A stretch of 28,657 nucleotides of DNA from Phycisphaerales bacterium UBA3158. Lineage in GTDB: Bacteria > Planctomycetota > Phycisphaerae > Phycisphaerales > SM1A02. The stretch spans positions 23,715 to 52,371 of the forward strand of contig DEYM01000167.1 in assembly GCA_002364555.1 (NCBI GenBank). The letters are read 5' to 3'. Position 1 is the stretch's first letter. Every line of letters starts with the position of its first letter. Below the pieces are notes generated by a model. The model was not told where the DNA came from. It did no database searches and saw nothing but the letters and a program-made list of their open reading frames with translations. Shown here piece by piece: positions 1 to 9,016 of this stretch. The translations under genes and the position numbers were made by a program.

Positions 1-1293
1 GAACGTATCCAGATCGAAGAGATACTCGTTGTAGTGGTAGGGATCCTTGTCGATATTCCGCCTGACATAGGTTCCGTAAAGACCACTCACGCGATTGTCC
101 ACGGAATTGGGATAGTACCCAGTATCCACCTTGAAACCACAGAGGCCAGCCGACATCGCCGTCCCGTAGACGGCGACTCTCAGATTGTTCCGGACTGAGA
201 AGAGAGCCTTGATGTCGTCGATCGAGATCAGGACACCGGCATATCGCATTTCATTGGCTCGATCGAATTCCGACTCCACCGTCAGAAGTTCACCGTGATC
301 CCGGAGTCTCCATCTCCTCCACCAGTCGTCGTAGATCAGCGTGAGTCGTTCCTGCGATCCCTCCAGTCCGCCGTGACGAGCCGAGATCTCCCGCCATCTC
401 TTGGCTGCCCCGAGGCGGGTCAATGGTTCGTCCTCGGACTGGATGCGTGTGAACATCTTGGTGAACTGCCCCTGTTTCGGATCTCCCGTCTTGCTGTCGA
501 AGACCTCCGTGATCAACGCCTCGGCCAGAATGCGATCGCCTTCGGGAATCAGCAATCTGGCACGATCCGGCCGTAGATAGGGCAATTCATCCATGGCGAT
601 CTTTCGAAACTGCTCCGGCTTGATCTGCTCCATGTATCGCCAGAAGCAGTCCCGCATGTTTGAAAGCATCTGATCCAGCAGTGCAATGAAGTGGGTCTTC
701 TCCTTCAGGAACTGACGATCACAGAACATCCTGAGAACATAGTTGTTGGCAGTCATCAACTCGAGCGCACCGTCGACGTCACCGGTCTCGAACAATCGGT
801 AGATCTCCGCGGTCGCATAGGCCTCGATGGCCTCGACTGCATCGAAGTATCCGAATTCAAGGGTACGCTTCCCATCCTTGATCTCGACTTCGACATGAAG
901 CTGCATTCCGGAATAGGTGGCTGGAACCATGTCGGTCCCATAGGGCAGGCCGATGATGATCTTCTTCGAAGCGTCGTTGATGGCCTTGGCCATGTCAGGG
1001 TTTGCCGCCGCCCAGGCTGAGACCTTGTCCCAGCCCTTCATGCCGGGCCATATGGTCTTGAGATTGAACTGTCTGCCGACGGGAACCGGAGGCTTCGACA
1101 GCTGAAGGTAGGCATCGAACAAACCAGTCCACGCCTTGGAATCCTCACTACCTCGAACGGTGTCGTGGGCATTCAACGACTCGATGAGATTGCCCTTGTC
1201 GACCTTCTCGACCGCGGTCTGAGCAGCCATGGCCTGCGTTGCGAAAATCATCAACAATTGGGCACTGACAACGATCAAGACACGATGGAACAT
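1..1293 (-). CDS. Secreted protein of unknown function, 3' end outside window
   Basis: The reading frame is open from the ATG at 1293 to the left edge, giving 431 residues with no stop codon, so the C-terminus lies outside the window. The first ~24 residues form a signal peptide: basic start, hydrophobic core, then an AMA-AQ type cleavage site. A GGAG Shine-Dalgarno at 1301-1304 sits 7 nt upstream of the ATG. The mature part is mixed alpha/beta and rich in charged and aromatic residues. I see no catalytic motif and do not recognise the family. Gene-like composition, a clean signal peptide and a good ribosome site make this a real gene. The short plus-strand frames over it are shadows. It is divergent from the gmhA-type gene. 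Confidence 0.8.
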   Translation of the reverse strand, partial: MFHRVLIVVSAQLLMIFATQAMAAQTAVEKVDKGNLIESLNAHDTVRGSEDSKAWTGLFDAYLQLSKPPVPVGRQFNLKTIWPGMKGWDKVSAWAAANPDMAKAINDASKKIIIGLPYGTDMVPATYSGMQLHVEVEIKDGKRTLEFGYFDAVEAIEAYATAEIYRLFETGDVDGALELMTANNYVLRMFCDRQFLKEKTHFIALLDQMLSNMRDCFWRYMEQIKPEQFRKIAMDELPYLRPDRARLLIPEGDRILAEALITEVFDSKTGDPKQGQFTKMFTRIQSEDEPLTRLGAAKRWREISARHGGLEGSQERLTLIYDDWWRRWRLRDHGELLTVESEFDRANEMRYAGVLISIDDIKALFSVRNNLRVAVYGTAMSAGLCGFKVDTGYYPNSVDNRVSGLYGTYVRRNIDKDPYHYNEYLFDLDTF

Positions 1294-1379
1294 GTGTGAA
1301 CTCCAAAAATCACTCGATTCCCAAGTTTAGCAGGCAGGCCACCCCGTCGCTCAGAAGCCCCTCGACAAGCCCACCGTCC

Positions 1380-1385
1380 TATACT
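1380..1385 (+). promoter_or_regulatory. Possible -10 element of gmhA-type gene
   Basis: TATACT matches the sigma-70 -10 consensus at five of six positions and lies about 54 nt before the chosen start codon. No convincing -35 hexamer is seen at the correct spacing, so this is a weak call. Confidence 0.3.
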
Positions 1386-1438
1386 TGAGGCAGAACAACA
1401 GCGTGTCGCCGGATCAGTCAGCCCAGAGAAGGATGCCC

Positions 1439-2035
1439 ATGAGCCACTCTTCAAGCCCAATATCCTCCAAATCCACCGACATGCTTCTGGCGAGGCTTCG
1501 GGAGACCACCGATGCCCTGAATAATCTGGAGCATCGGATACCGGATATCGTCGAAATGGGTGAGATGGTCATCAAGTCCCTGGCAGGGGGCGGAACCCTC
1601 TTCACCGCGGGCAACGGGGGCTCGGCCGCTCAGGCACTCCATCTCACCGAGGAACTGATCGGCCGCTATAAAAAGACCCGACCCCCGATCCGATCGATCT
1701 GCCTGGCCTGCGAGGCATCGGCCATGACCTGCATCGCCAACGACTTCGGCTTCGATTCAGTCTTCGAACGGCCGCTGCGTGGTCTCGCTCGCACCGGGGA
1801 TGTCCTGCTTGTCCTGAGTACCTCCGGAAACAGCGCCAACATCGTCCAGGCGTTGACAGCCGCCAGGGAGATGGGCCTTCCGACTCTGGGTTTGCTTGGC
1901 AGAGATGGCGGACACGCGATCGAACAGTGCGATCGATCCATCATCGTCGATGGTCAGAATTCGGCGACGATTCAGGATGCTCATCAGGTGATCATCCACT
2001 TCCTGTGCGAACTCATTGAAGACACCGGCAACTGA
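1439..2035 (+). CDS. gmhA: SIS-domain phosphosugar isomerase, sedoheptulose-7-phosphate isomerase type
   Basis: This 198-residue protein matches GmhA along its length. Known members convert D-sedoheptulose 7-phosphate to D-glycero-D-manno-heptose 7-phosphate, the first step to heptose units of surface glycans. Visible signatures are AGNGGSAAQALH (57-68), EELIGRY, NDFGF and STSGNS (127-132). The zinc and catalytic residues of the E. coli enzyme are conserved in spacing: H68, E72, Q179 and H187. I chose ATG 1439 because AGAAGG at 1427-1432 lies 6 nt upstream; in-frame ATGs at 1385 and 1433 lack that spacing. No other heptose genes are adjacent, so a DiaA-like regulatory SIS protein is possible, but the conserved metal-site residues favour an enzyme. 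Confidence 0.85.
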   Translation: MSHSSSPISSKSTDMLLARLRETTDALNNLEHRIPDIVEMGEMVIKSLAGGGTLFTAGNGGSAAQALHLTEELIGRYKKTRPPIRSICLACEASAMTCIANDFGFDSVFERPLRGLARTGDVLLVLSTSGNSANIVQALTAAREMGLPTLGLLGRDGGHAIEQCDRSIIVDGQNSATIQDAHQVIIHFLCELIEDTGN

Positions 2036-2113
2036 CTTCGAGAACATCCCCAGCAATATCATGCCCGATCACGCGTTTGACTTGTGTAAGGCACGATTCA
2101 GAGCAAGCAGATC

Positions 2114-3211
2114 ATGAACAGCAATCAAACAATCGAAGATCCCCCTCAAACATCCTCCATGAGTGCTGCGGGAATGATCGGAACCCTCGTGGTGCGAGTG
2201 ATCGTGCCCGCCTGGGTCCTGGCAGGCGCCCTGCTCAAGTTCGGGGCTCGAGACCCCTCGCTGATGCCCAAGTCCTTCAGGAACATCGCGCATGGCATGA
2301 GCCTCGATCTCAAGACGACGCTTTCGGTCGTACTCGTCATCGAGATGTGCGCCATCTGCGTGATGCTCTTCAACAAGAACTGGTCACGACTGACCGCCCT
2401 GTTGATGTTGAGCGTCTTCGTGATCGTGCTGGCCATGGAACTGCTCTCGGGCAACATGACCAATTGCGGCTGCCTTGGCAGCTATTCTCCCCCACCATGG
2501 ATCATGCTGCTGATCGATTCCGTCCTGCTCTTCCTCGTGGTCACGATGCATCCGTCACCACTGGGGATGAAGTGCATGACAAGGCTGGGCAATGTCCAGG
2601 CATTCGTCATGGCGGCCGTGGCTTCCACGATCGCCGTGATGTGGGTGCTCGACAAGCCGGTGGTCGCAGGCTCGACACTCCCGCCACCGACTGCCAACGC
2701 CGTCGCGGAAGGCGATGAAGCCATGATCGGCGGAGGCGGCTCCACCGGTAACGAGGCCTTCGGACAAGCGACATCGGATGCCCCATCGACGGATACCGTC
2801 CCCGCTCGGGACTGGTATGAACTGGACACGTCCGACTGGGTCGGCAAGCAGGCGAAAGACATCGATCTGGTGAAGTTCATCAGAGGATTACCCGACGATC
2901 TGGATGAAGGAGAGCAGTACCTCATCTTCTACAGTCGCACCTGCGATCACTGCCAGATGCTCCTGGAATTCCACTTCGGCTTCGGCTCACCCGTTCCCAC
3001 GACGTTGGTAGCGGTGCCCGAGAATGTGGAGGGTTTCTCGACCGAAGGCCTTCTGGACAATCCATGCATGGACTGCCGGCCTGCGGAGCTTCCACCGGGT
3101 GTCAACTGGATAATGACCCCCCCCGTGGTGATGGCCTTGAGAGATGGGGAAGTCGTCTGCGTGAAAGAAGGCGAGGATTCGGATGCGCCTGAGTGCCTTC
3201 CTTTCCATTAG
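2114..3211 (+). CDS. MauE/DoxX-like membrane protein fused to a thioredoxin-like domain
   Basis: The 365-residue protein starts with about five membrane segments (roughly 20-44, 68-86, 92-112, 127-145 and 160-180). A CGC motif at 118-120 with following GSYSPPPW is typical of the MauE branch of DoxX-like proteins. A linker rich in Gly, Ser, Ala and Pro (~185-230) leads to a soluble domain that probably faces the periplasm. This has CDHC at 277-280 in a thioredoxin setting (strand, CxxC, helix) and a TPP cis-proline-type site near 336-338. Two further cysteine pairs (318/321, 350/361) may form structural disulfides. MauE proteins act in disulfide formation or reduction during protein maturation, and the fusion suggests a self-contained membrane-to-periplasm thiol relay. 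The client protein is unknown. Confidence 0.75.
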   Translation: MNSNQTIEDPPQTSSMSAAGMIGTLVVRVIVPAWVLAGALLKFGARDPSLMPKSFRNIAHGMSLDLKTTLSVVLVIEMCAICVMLFNKNWSRLTALLMLSVFVIVLAMELLSGNMTNCGCLGSYSPPPWIMLLIDSVLLFLVVTMHPSPLGMKCMTRLGNVQAFVMAAVASTIAVMWVLDKPVVAGSTLPPPTANAVAEGDEAMIGGGGSTGNEAFGQATSDAPSTDTVPARDWYELDTSDWVGKQAKDIDLVKFIRGLPDDLDEGEQYLIFYSRTCDHCQMLLEFHFGFGSPVPTTLVAVPENVEGFSTEGLLDNPCMDCRPAELPPGVNWIMTPPVVMALRDGEVVCVKEGEDSDAPECLPFH

Positions 3212-3249
3212 AAGCTGCCTGATCGTCCGGCTTGTCCTATGCTGCTCAC

Positions 3250-4641
3250 ATGAGCCAGAATCTCGAAAACGTACTGACCTGGATAGATGAACACCTGGAG
3301 GAATCCCTCGCCCGAGTGGAGGACTTCCTCCGCATTCCGAGTGTGGGAACCGATCCTGCCCATGATGCCGATACCAGACGGGCCGCAGAGTTCGCCGGGG
3401 ATCTGCTCCGGGAACTGGACATGGACGCCAAGGTGCACGACACCCCAGGCCAGCCCATGGTGACGGCATCCGATGACGGTCCCGGTGATGGGCCACGCAT
3501 CATGTACTACGGGCACTACGACGTTCAACCAGCCGATCCGCTGGAGCTCTGGGATTCACCTCCATTCGAACCGGTGCGGATCGAGACCGAGGAAGGTCCC
3601 ACGATCGTTGCTCGAGGATCAGCCGACGACAAGGGCCAGCTCATGATGTTCATCGAGGCCTTCCGCGCCTGGAAAGCCGTGACCGGGACATTGCCCACAC
3701 CCGTTCAGGTGCTGCTCGAGGGTGAAGAGGAAAGTGGCAGTGACAGCCTCGAACCGTTTCTCGAGGAACATGCCGCATCGCTTGCCTCGGAAGTCTGCGT
3801 CATCAGCGACACCGGCATGTGGGATGCCGACACGCCTGCCATAACGACTCGACTTAGAGGCATCGTGTACCTGCAGGCCACGCTCCATGGACCGACCCAC
3901 GATCTGCACTCCGGAGTCTACGGAGGTGCGGTCATCAACCCGATCAACGCGTTGGCCAGGATCGCTGGACAACTCCACGACGACAAGGGAAGGGTCCAGA
4001 TCGAGGGCTTCTACGACGACGTCCTGATTGACGAACAACTCCTGTCAGAATGGAAATCACTGGATTTCGACGAGCAAGGATTCCTTGCCACCGCTGGCCT
4101 GGAGCATTCCATCGGAGAACACGGACACAGTGTGCTTGAAAGGGTCTGGGCGAGGCCGACGTGCGATCTCAACGGCATCTGGTCAGGCTATACGGGGCCG
4201 GGCGCCAAGACGGTCATCGCCGCCGAGGCCTCCTGCAAGATCAGTTGCCGAATGGTTCCCGGACAGGATCCTCGGAAGATCATGGACGCCCTCAAGAAGT
4301 TCCTGGAGGATCGCACACCCACCGGATGTCGCTGGACGTTCGAGGAGCATGGCTGCAATCCCGGAATCTGCATTCCCACCGACTCACCATGGCTCGTCTC
4401 GGCCAGGGAGGCGTTGAACTCGGTATTCGTGGATGAATCCGTGCTGATCGGAAGCGGCGGCTCATTGCCCATCGTCGGCTCCTTCCAGTCGATCCTCGGT
4501 GTCGATTCACTGCTGGTCGGATTCGGACTCGATACGGATCGTGTCCATTCCCCCAACGAACAGTTCTCAGTCGCTCGCTTCAGACATGGTGTCAGAAGCC
4601 ACGCCGCCATGATCGAAGCCTTCGCCTCGGCCAAGCGATGA
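3250..4641 (+). CDS. M20 family metallopeptidase, carnosinase/dipeptidase-like
   Basis: This 463-residue zinc peptidase belongs to the M20 (ArgE/DapE/ACY1/CPG2) family, closest in layout to the CNDP dipeptidase branch. The metal and catalytic residues are in order: YGHYDVQPAD (H89, D91), ARGSADDKGQ (Asp of the DDKG motif), LEGEEESGS (catalytic and ligand Glu ~159-160), ISDTG (D187) and VHSPNE (H433). The HDLHSG segment is the usual start of the dimerisation domain. No signal peptide is present, so it is probably cytoplasmic and hydrolyses dipeptides or N-acyl amino acids. I chose ATG 3250 over the in-frame TTG at 3232 because it is the first conventional start and the M20 region begins soon after; no strong Shine-Dalgarno supports either. 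Confidence 0.9.
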   Translation: MSQNLENVLTWIDEHLEESLARVEDFLRIPSVGTDPAHDADTRRAAEFAGDLLRELDMDAKVHDTPGQPMVTASDDGPGDGPRIMYYGHYDVQPADPLELWDSPPFEPVRIETEEGPTIVARGSADDKGQLMMFIEAFRAWKAVTGTLPTPVQVLLEGEEESGSDSLEPFLEEHAASLASEVCVISDTGMWDADTPAITTRLRGIVYLQATLHGPTHDLHSGVYGGAVINPINALARIAGQLHDDKGRVQIEGFYDDVLIDEQLLSEWKSLDFDEQGFLATAGLEHSIGEHGHSVLERVWARPTCDLNGIWSGYTGPGAKTVIAAEASCKISCRMVPGQDPRKIMDALKKFLEDRTPTGCRWTFEEHGCNPGICIPTDSPWLVSAREALNSVFVDESVLIGSGGSLPIVGSFQSILGVDSLLVGFGLDTDRVHSPNEQFSVARFRHGVRSHAAMIEAFASAKR

Positions 4642-4674
4642 TGTCCCGGGGATGACGATGAGTGGATTCGGAGC

Positions 4675-7101
4675 ATGAACATCCTTGTGGCCAGACGAAC
4701 CTTGCTGCTCATAGGCATCATGCTGACCGCTATCCCGATCAATGCCGCCGTTGCGCAGGACAAGGTCGAGATGAAACTTCTGCAGTTGGGCACCGGGAAC
4801 AGCTTCCGTCCCGGAGATCTGACGGGCATCGAGCTCGAACTGACCAGTCGTCTGGATTCAGACGAGACCGTATGGATTCAGTGGGATCATGAAACGCCTG
4901 ATGGAGATACGTTCGCCTTTGGCCGTCGTCTTCTACTGTCACCCGGCCAGCCCAGGAAGGCATGGCTCTATGTGCCGCTGTCACCGGATGTGAATCTGGA
5001 AACCAATGCACGCATCCGTGCACGATCGATCGAAGACGATCTACCGGCGGAAGAGCTGGGCCTGCTCCAGTTCCAGGCGATATCCACGCTTCCAAGACTT
5101 GTCCCAAGAAGCGAGAGTCTCATCGGAGTCGTAGGAAGCAACTCGGCCGGACTGGAAGCCTATGAATCCGAAACGCTTTCACAGCAGAACGGCTTCAAAC
5201 TCGGAGGCGTTGGAACCGCTGTCTCCGTCCTGACCGATGCAGGAAAGCTACCCGATCGATGGACGGGGCTTCGCTCGTTCGATGCACTTGTCTGGACTGA
5301 TGAATCCGCCGATCTGTCTCCAGCACAGGAACAGGCGATCCTTGAATGGATTCGGAGAGGTGGCCATCTGGTCATCGTGCTGCCATTGAGCGGCAATGTC
5401 TGGAGTCTCGGTTCCGGTGAAGATGGACCGCTGGGCTTGATCATGCCAGCTGCCCCGCGATCTCTCGATGATGTGCCCATGTACAAGGTTCTTGATCATC
5501 TGGTCAAGCAACCGCCCCCACCGGATCTGAATCAGACGATTCCGGTACAGATTTTCCGCAGTGAGGACGGAGCGTTCGATGCCGCACCATCGGATGACGG
5601 CTGGTATCCGACCTGGACCATCGACGATGTGGGCACGGTAGGAATTCAACGCCATTACGGAAAAGGCCAGTTGACCATCCTGGGAATCGACGTGGGATCG
5701 AAGGCGATCAGGGACGCCGCTCTTCGAAGGACACTTGAACAAGCCAACATGATCGAGCATGTCCCGGAGCCGGATCGATTCTGGAATTCGATACTCGCCA
5801 GAAGAATCGACACTCCCAGCCGGCAGGCGATTGATGGGCTGCAGGCATTGAATCGAATCAACCAGAAACGGCCCAGCCAATGGCTTGTGGACGATGCGGT
5901 CATTCTGCCCGAAATCAGTGACAGGATGGAATTCGGAAGCATACTGATGCTCGGATTCCTCCTCTTCATCGTCTACTGGATAGTCGCCATCCCCCTGTCG
6001 TGGTCGATACTCAAGAGCATGAACCGGCCTCAATGGTCATGGATGGTGTTCGTCGTCCTCATTGTCGTATTCAGCTTCATTGCATGGATAACCGTACGCT
6101 TTAACCGACAGAACGAGGTTCGCATACGCCATGTGACGGTACTCGATCATGTGCATGGTCAGGATCAGCAGTTCGCCACGAGTTGGATCTCGCTGTTCAC
6201 TCCAGGCTATGGCGATTACGAACTCGAGCTGTCCCAGGACGATTCCAACATCCTGCTTCCATGGGAGCCCTTGGAATCTGGATTCGGTCGTTTTTCAGAC
6301 AGCCGTGAAACCATCATCGATGTCGACAAGAAACCCAATGAGATGCTCCTGCCAAGCAGAGCCACGACCACTCGCCTCAGAGCGGATTGGCGAGGCCCGA
6401 TCGCTGAATCAAACTGGGGCGACACACTTCGCATGGATAGCCAGAGACCGGTTCATGTGGTCCGCGATTCCGATGGCGATGCCATCGGACTTCGTGGAAC
6501 CATCAAGAGCCTTCTTCCGGAGATCATGCTCAATGGCCAGATCATTCTGGTGGATCGCGCGCATCCGGATCCTCGCGCCGCTGAAATCCTTGATGGCAAG
6601 TCACAGCCCTGGGTCCGGCAATCCCATTCGGGAAGGATGGAACGCAAGGGTTGGATCTGGGCCTTGTCGGAGGAACTGCCTCCCGGCGGCTCGATCCCCC
6701 TGGATACGCTGACTCTGGATGATGAGAACGATCTTGAGGAGTCCCTGTCGATCCAATATGGATCCCGTTCGAGCAATCTCGGTGACGCCTTCGCCTCGAT
6801 GACACACTGGGATCGGCTGCAGGCATTCCAGGCATTGAGCACCTACCATCAACTTGCCCCACCAGTCTGGATGACGGTCGAAGCACAGACTGGCCAGACC
6901 GGAAGAAGCTGGTCGACCCTCAGACGGGAAGTCGGGCATGAACTGGATCTTTCCCACTGGATGTCGAGACCTGTCCTGATCATCACCGGCTTCCTCGAGG
7001 AATCGGGGCTCCCCCTTCCACTACGTGTAAACGGCGATCCTGAAGTCCAGAGCGACGGTCTGGTGATGGTTCGCTGGATCATGCCGCTTCCAGAGGAATA
7101 G
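4675..7101 (+). CDS. Large membrane-anchored protein with GATase-like domain, unknown function
   Basis: The 808-residue protein has an N-terminal signal peptide (hydrophobic ~8-24, ending AVAQ) and two adjacent membrane segments near 420-442 and 450-472. Both flanking regions are therefore probably exported. Around 135-245 is an alpha/beta segment with a DALVWTDESADLSPAQ...LEWIRRGGHLVIVLP pattern. This resembles the glutamine-amidotransferase-like fold found in DUF4350 and GldG-type ABC accessory proteins. The C-terminal third is beta-rich and unrecognised. The next gene, 54 nt downstream, encodes an ABC ATPase with no classical permease beside it, so the two may act together. That pairing is inferred from position only. 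Confidence 0.7.
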   Translation: MNILVARRTLLLIGIMLTAIPINAAVAQDKVEMKLLQLGTGNSFRPGDLTGIELELTSRLDSDETVWIQWDHETPDGDTFAFGRRLLLSPGQPRKAWLYVPLSPDVNLETNARIRARSIEDDLPAEELGLLQFQAISTLPRLVPRSESLIGVVGSNSAGLEAYESETLSQQNGFKLGGVGTAVSVLTDAGKLPDRWTGLRSFDALVWTDESADLSPAQEQAILEWIRRGGHLVIVLPLSGNVWSLGSGEDGPLGLIMPAAPRSLDDVPMYKVLDHLVKQPPPPDLNQTIPVQIFRSEDGAFDAAPSDDGWYPTWTIDDVGTVGIQRHYGKGQLTILGIDVGSKAIRDAALRRTLEQANMIEHVPEPDRFWNSILARRIDTPSRQAIDGLQALNRINQKRPSQWLVDDAVILPEISDRMEFGSILMLGFLLFIVYWIVAIPLSWSILKSMNRPQWSWMVFVVLIVVFSFIAWITVRFNRQNEVRIRHVTVLDHVHGQDQQFATSWISLFTPGYGDYELELSQDDSNILLPWEPLESGFGRFSDSRETIIDVDKKPNEMLLPSRATTTRLRADWRGPIAESNWGDTLRMDSQRPVHVVRDSDGDAIGLRGTIKSLLPEIMLNGQIILVDRAHPDPRAAEILDGKSQPWVRQSHSGRMERKGWIWALSEELPPGGSIPLDTLTLDDENDLEESLSIQYGSRSSNLGDAFASMTHWDRLQAFQALSTYHQLAPPVWMTVEAQTGQTGRSWSTLRREVGHELDLSHWMSRPVLIITGFLEESGLPLPLRVNGDPEVQSDGLVMVRWIMPLPEE

Positions 7102-7155
7102 AAGCCACACCCGGCGTATTCGAAAAGGTACGCTGGTGAACGTGGCGAGAACAAG

Positions 7156-8103
7156 ATGGCGATAATCGAGACAGTCAACCTGACCAAGCAGTACGGCGAC
7201 CTCATGGCGCTGGACAATCTCAACCTCGAGATCGAGGAGGGGACCTGCTTCGGCTTCATCGGTCCCAATGGAGCCGGCAAGACCACCACGATCAAGATCC
7301 TGGCCACTCTGCTCAAGCCCAGCTGGGGCGAGGCCCGGGTGGATGGAAAGGTCGTCGGCTATCAGAATCCGATGATCCGTCCGATCATCGGCTACGTACC
7401 GGATTTCATGGGCGCGTACGACGACATGGTCGTGATGGAATATCTCGATTTCTTCGCCAGCTGCTACGGACTTCACGGAGCCAAACGAAGAAAGACCGTC
7501 TCGGACGTGCTTGATCTCACCGACCTGAACTACAAGTCCAATGCCGAGGTCAACAGCCTGAGCCGAGGCATGAGCCAGAGACTCTCCATCGCGAGAGTCC
7601 TGCTGCACGATCCCAAGGTGCTGCTTCTGGACGAGCCGGCATCCGGACTCGATCCAAGAGCTCGAGTCGAGATTCGTGAACTGCTCAAGGAACTGCATCG
7701 AATGGGAAAGACCATCCTGATCAGTTCCCACATCCTCCATGAACTGGCTGAACTCTGCGACACGGTAGGCATCATCGAACAAGGCAAGCTTCTCTATTCG
7801 GGCAGCGTCTCGGAGATCATGGAGAAGGCCAATGTCGGCCAGCTTGTCCACATCTCGGTCGATGACAGGATCAAGGATGCCGGAAGAATGCTCATGAAGG
7901 TTCCCGGAATCAAACGAGTGGAACTGATCCGTGAAAAAGGCGAGATCCTGCTCGAGGTCCTCATGGACAGCGGTGCCAAGACGCCCATCTCGGAGTTGGC
8001 CAGTCGCCTGGTCGCCCAGGGCTATCAGATCAACACCTTCCGCACCGCGGAGGTCAATCTTGAAACCGCATTCATGCGACTGACGAAGGGGTTGGTCGGC
8101 TAG
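7156..8103 (+). CDS. ABC transporter ATP-binding protein (ABC-2 type)
   Basis: The 315-residue ATPase has all nucleotide-binding elements: Walker A GPNGAGKT (36-43), signature LSRGMSQR (135-142), Walker B VLLLDE (155-160) with PASGLDP D-loop, and H-loop H192. Two departures are visible. The Q-loop position reads YVPD (Asp near 83), and the signature has Arg where LSGG is usual; both recur in a known ABC-2 exporter subfamily with YxPDFxGxYD. Residues ~215-315 form a C-terminal accessory domain as in DUF4162-bearing ATPases. No multi-span permease lies next to it. The candidate partner is the 808-residue membrane protein upstream. nadK follows after 3 nt. Confidence 0.9.
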   Translation: MAIIETVNLTKQYGDLMALDNLNLEIEEGTCFGFIGPNGAGKTTTIKILATLLKPSWGEARVDGKVVGYQNPMIRPIIGYVPDFMGAYDDMVVMEYLDFFASCYGLHGAKRRKTVSDVLDLTDLNYKSNAEVNSLSRGMSQRLSIARVLLHDPKVLLLDEPASGLDPRARVEIRELLKELHRMGKTILISSHILHELAELCDTVGIIEQGKLLYSGSVSEIMEKANVGQLVHISVDDRIKDAGRMLMKVPGIKRVELIREKGEILLEVLMDSGAKTPISELASRLVAQGYQINTFRTAEVNLETAFMRLTKGLVG

Positions 8104-8106
8104 AAC

Positions 8107-8997
8107 ATGACCTCCAATGAAGACTCAACTCGATTGACCACGACCGCCCTGTTGCTGTGGGATCCCGACAGATCCGAATCAATGGAGGCGGCGATGAGAA
8201 TAGAGAAGGCACTGGGCGACAGAGGCGTCACCTTCGTCAAGGGTGATACCAATTCAACCGAACCCGTCCCCGGTGCCGAAGAATCCGACGTCGCCATCGT
8301 GATCGGCGGCGATGGAACAATGATCGCGCAGGCGAGAAGACTTGTGGATCACGACGTGCCGATGATCGGCGTCAACTGTGGTCGCCTCGGTTTCCTGGCT
8401 CCATTCAGTCCGGAGAGCCTCATCGATCATGCACAAGCCGTGCTGGATCCGGATCGTGCCAAGGAACAACGCATTCTCCTGAGTGTCGAGATCCATTCCG
8501 CCCGCGATGGACTTAGCCGCACACTGCGAGCCATGAACGATGGGCTCATCACCGCCGGTGAACCATTCAGAATGATTCGAATGTCGACGACGATCGATGG
8601 TCAGGATGGCCCGGTTCTCTTCGGTGATGGACTGGTGATCGCCACACCAACTGGATCGACGGGACACAATGCGTCCACAGGTGGTCCAATCGGGGACCCC
8701 CGGCTGGATGCACTCATGGTGACCCCGATTGCCGCCCAGTCTCTCGCCTTTCGCCCATTCGCCCTGCATGGCCAGTCCACTCTGGAAGCGGTTCTTCATC
8801 AGGTCAACGAGGGGACATCCCTCGTCCTTGATGGACAGATCCGGGTACCACTTCAATCGGGCGATCGAATCAGCTTCCGCCGCCATGAAAAGACCGTCGA
8901 CTTCGTCGCCTGCCCGGGTAGGCCGTTCTGGAGGATCCTTCACGACAAGCTCGGCTGGGCCGCCTCCCCGGGTGGATACGGCGGCGATCTCCTTTGA
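8107..8997 (+). CDS. nadK: NAD kinase
   Basis: NAD kinase phosphorylates NAD to NADP using ATP or polyphosphate in the cytoplasm. The 296-residue length is normal. The diagnostic GGDGTM motif is at 67-72, followed by GVNCGRLGFLAPF (88-100), the ribose-binding ND pair at 144-145, the glycine-rich TPTGSTG (180-186) with TGGPI, and a TPIAAQSLAFRP segment corresponding to the usual TPI-P-H-S-L-RP. The gene begins 3 nt after the ABC ATPase stop and ends 19 nt before serS, so it is probably co-transcribed with both. Confidence 0.92.
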   Translation: MTSNEDSTRLTTTALLLWDPDRSESMEAAMRIEKALGDRGVTFVKGDTNSTEPVPGAEESDVAIVIGGDGTMIAQARRLVDHDVPMIGVNCGRLGFLAPFSPESLIDHAQAVLDPDRAKEQRILLSVEIHSARDGLSRTLRAMNDGLITAGEPFRMIRMSTTIDGQDGPVLFGDGLVIATPTGSTGHNASTGGPIGDPRLDALMVTPIAAQSLAFRPFALHGQSTLEAVLHQVNEGTSLVLDGQIRVPLQSGDRISFRRHEKTVDFVACPGRPFWRILHDKLGWAASPGGYGGDLL

Positions 8998-9016
8998 GCG
9001 ATACCATGGCCACCCC

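Noticed and set aside
295..1020. Plus-strand frames at 295-576 and 691-1020
   Set aside because: They are shadows of the long minus-strand gene, which has a signal peptide and a Shine-Dalgarno.
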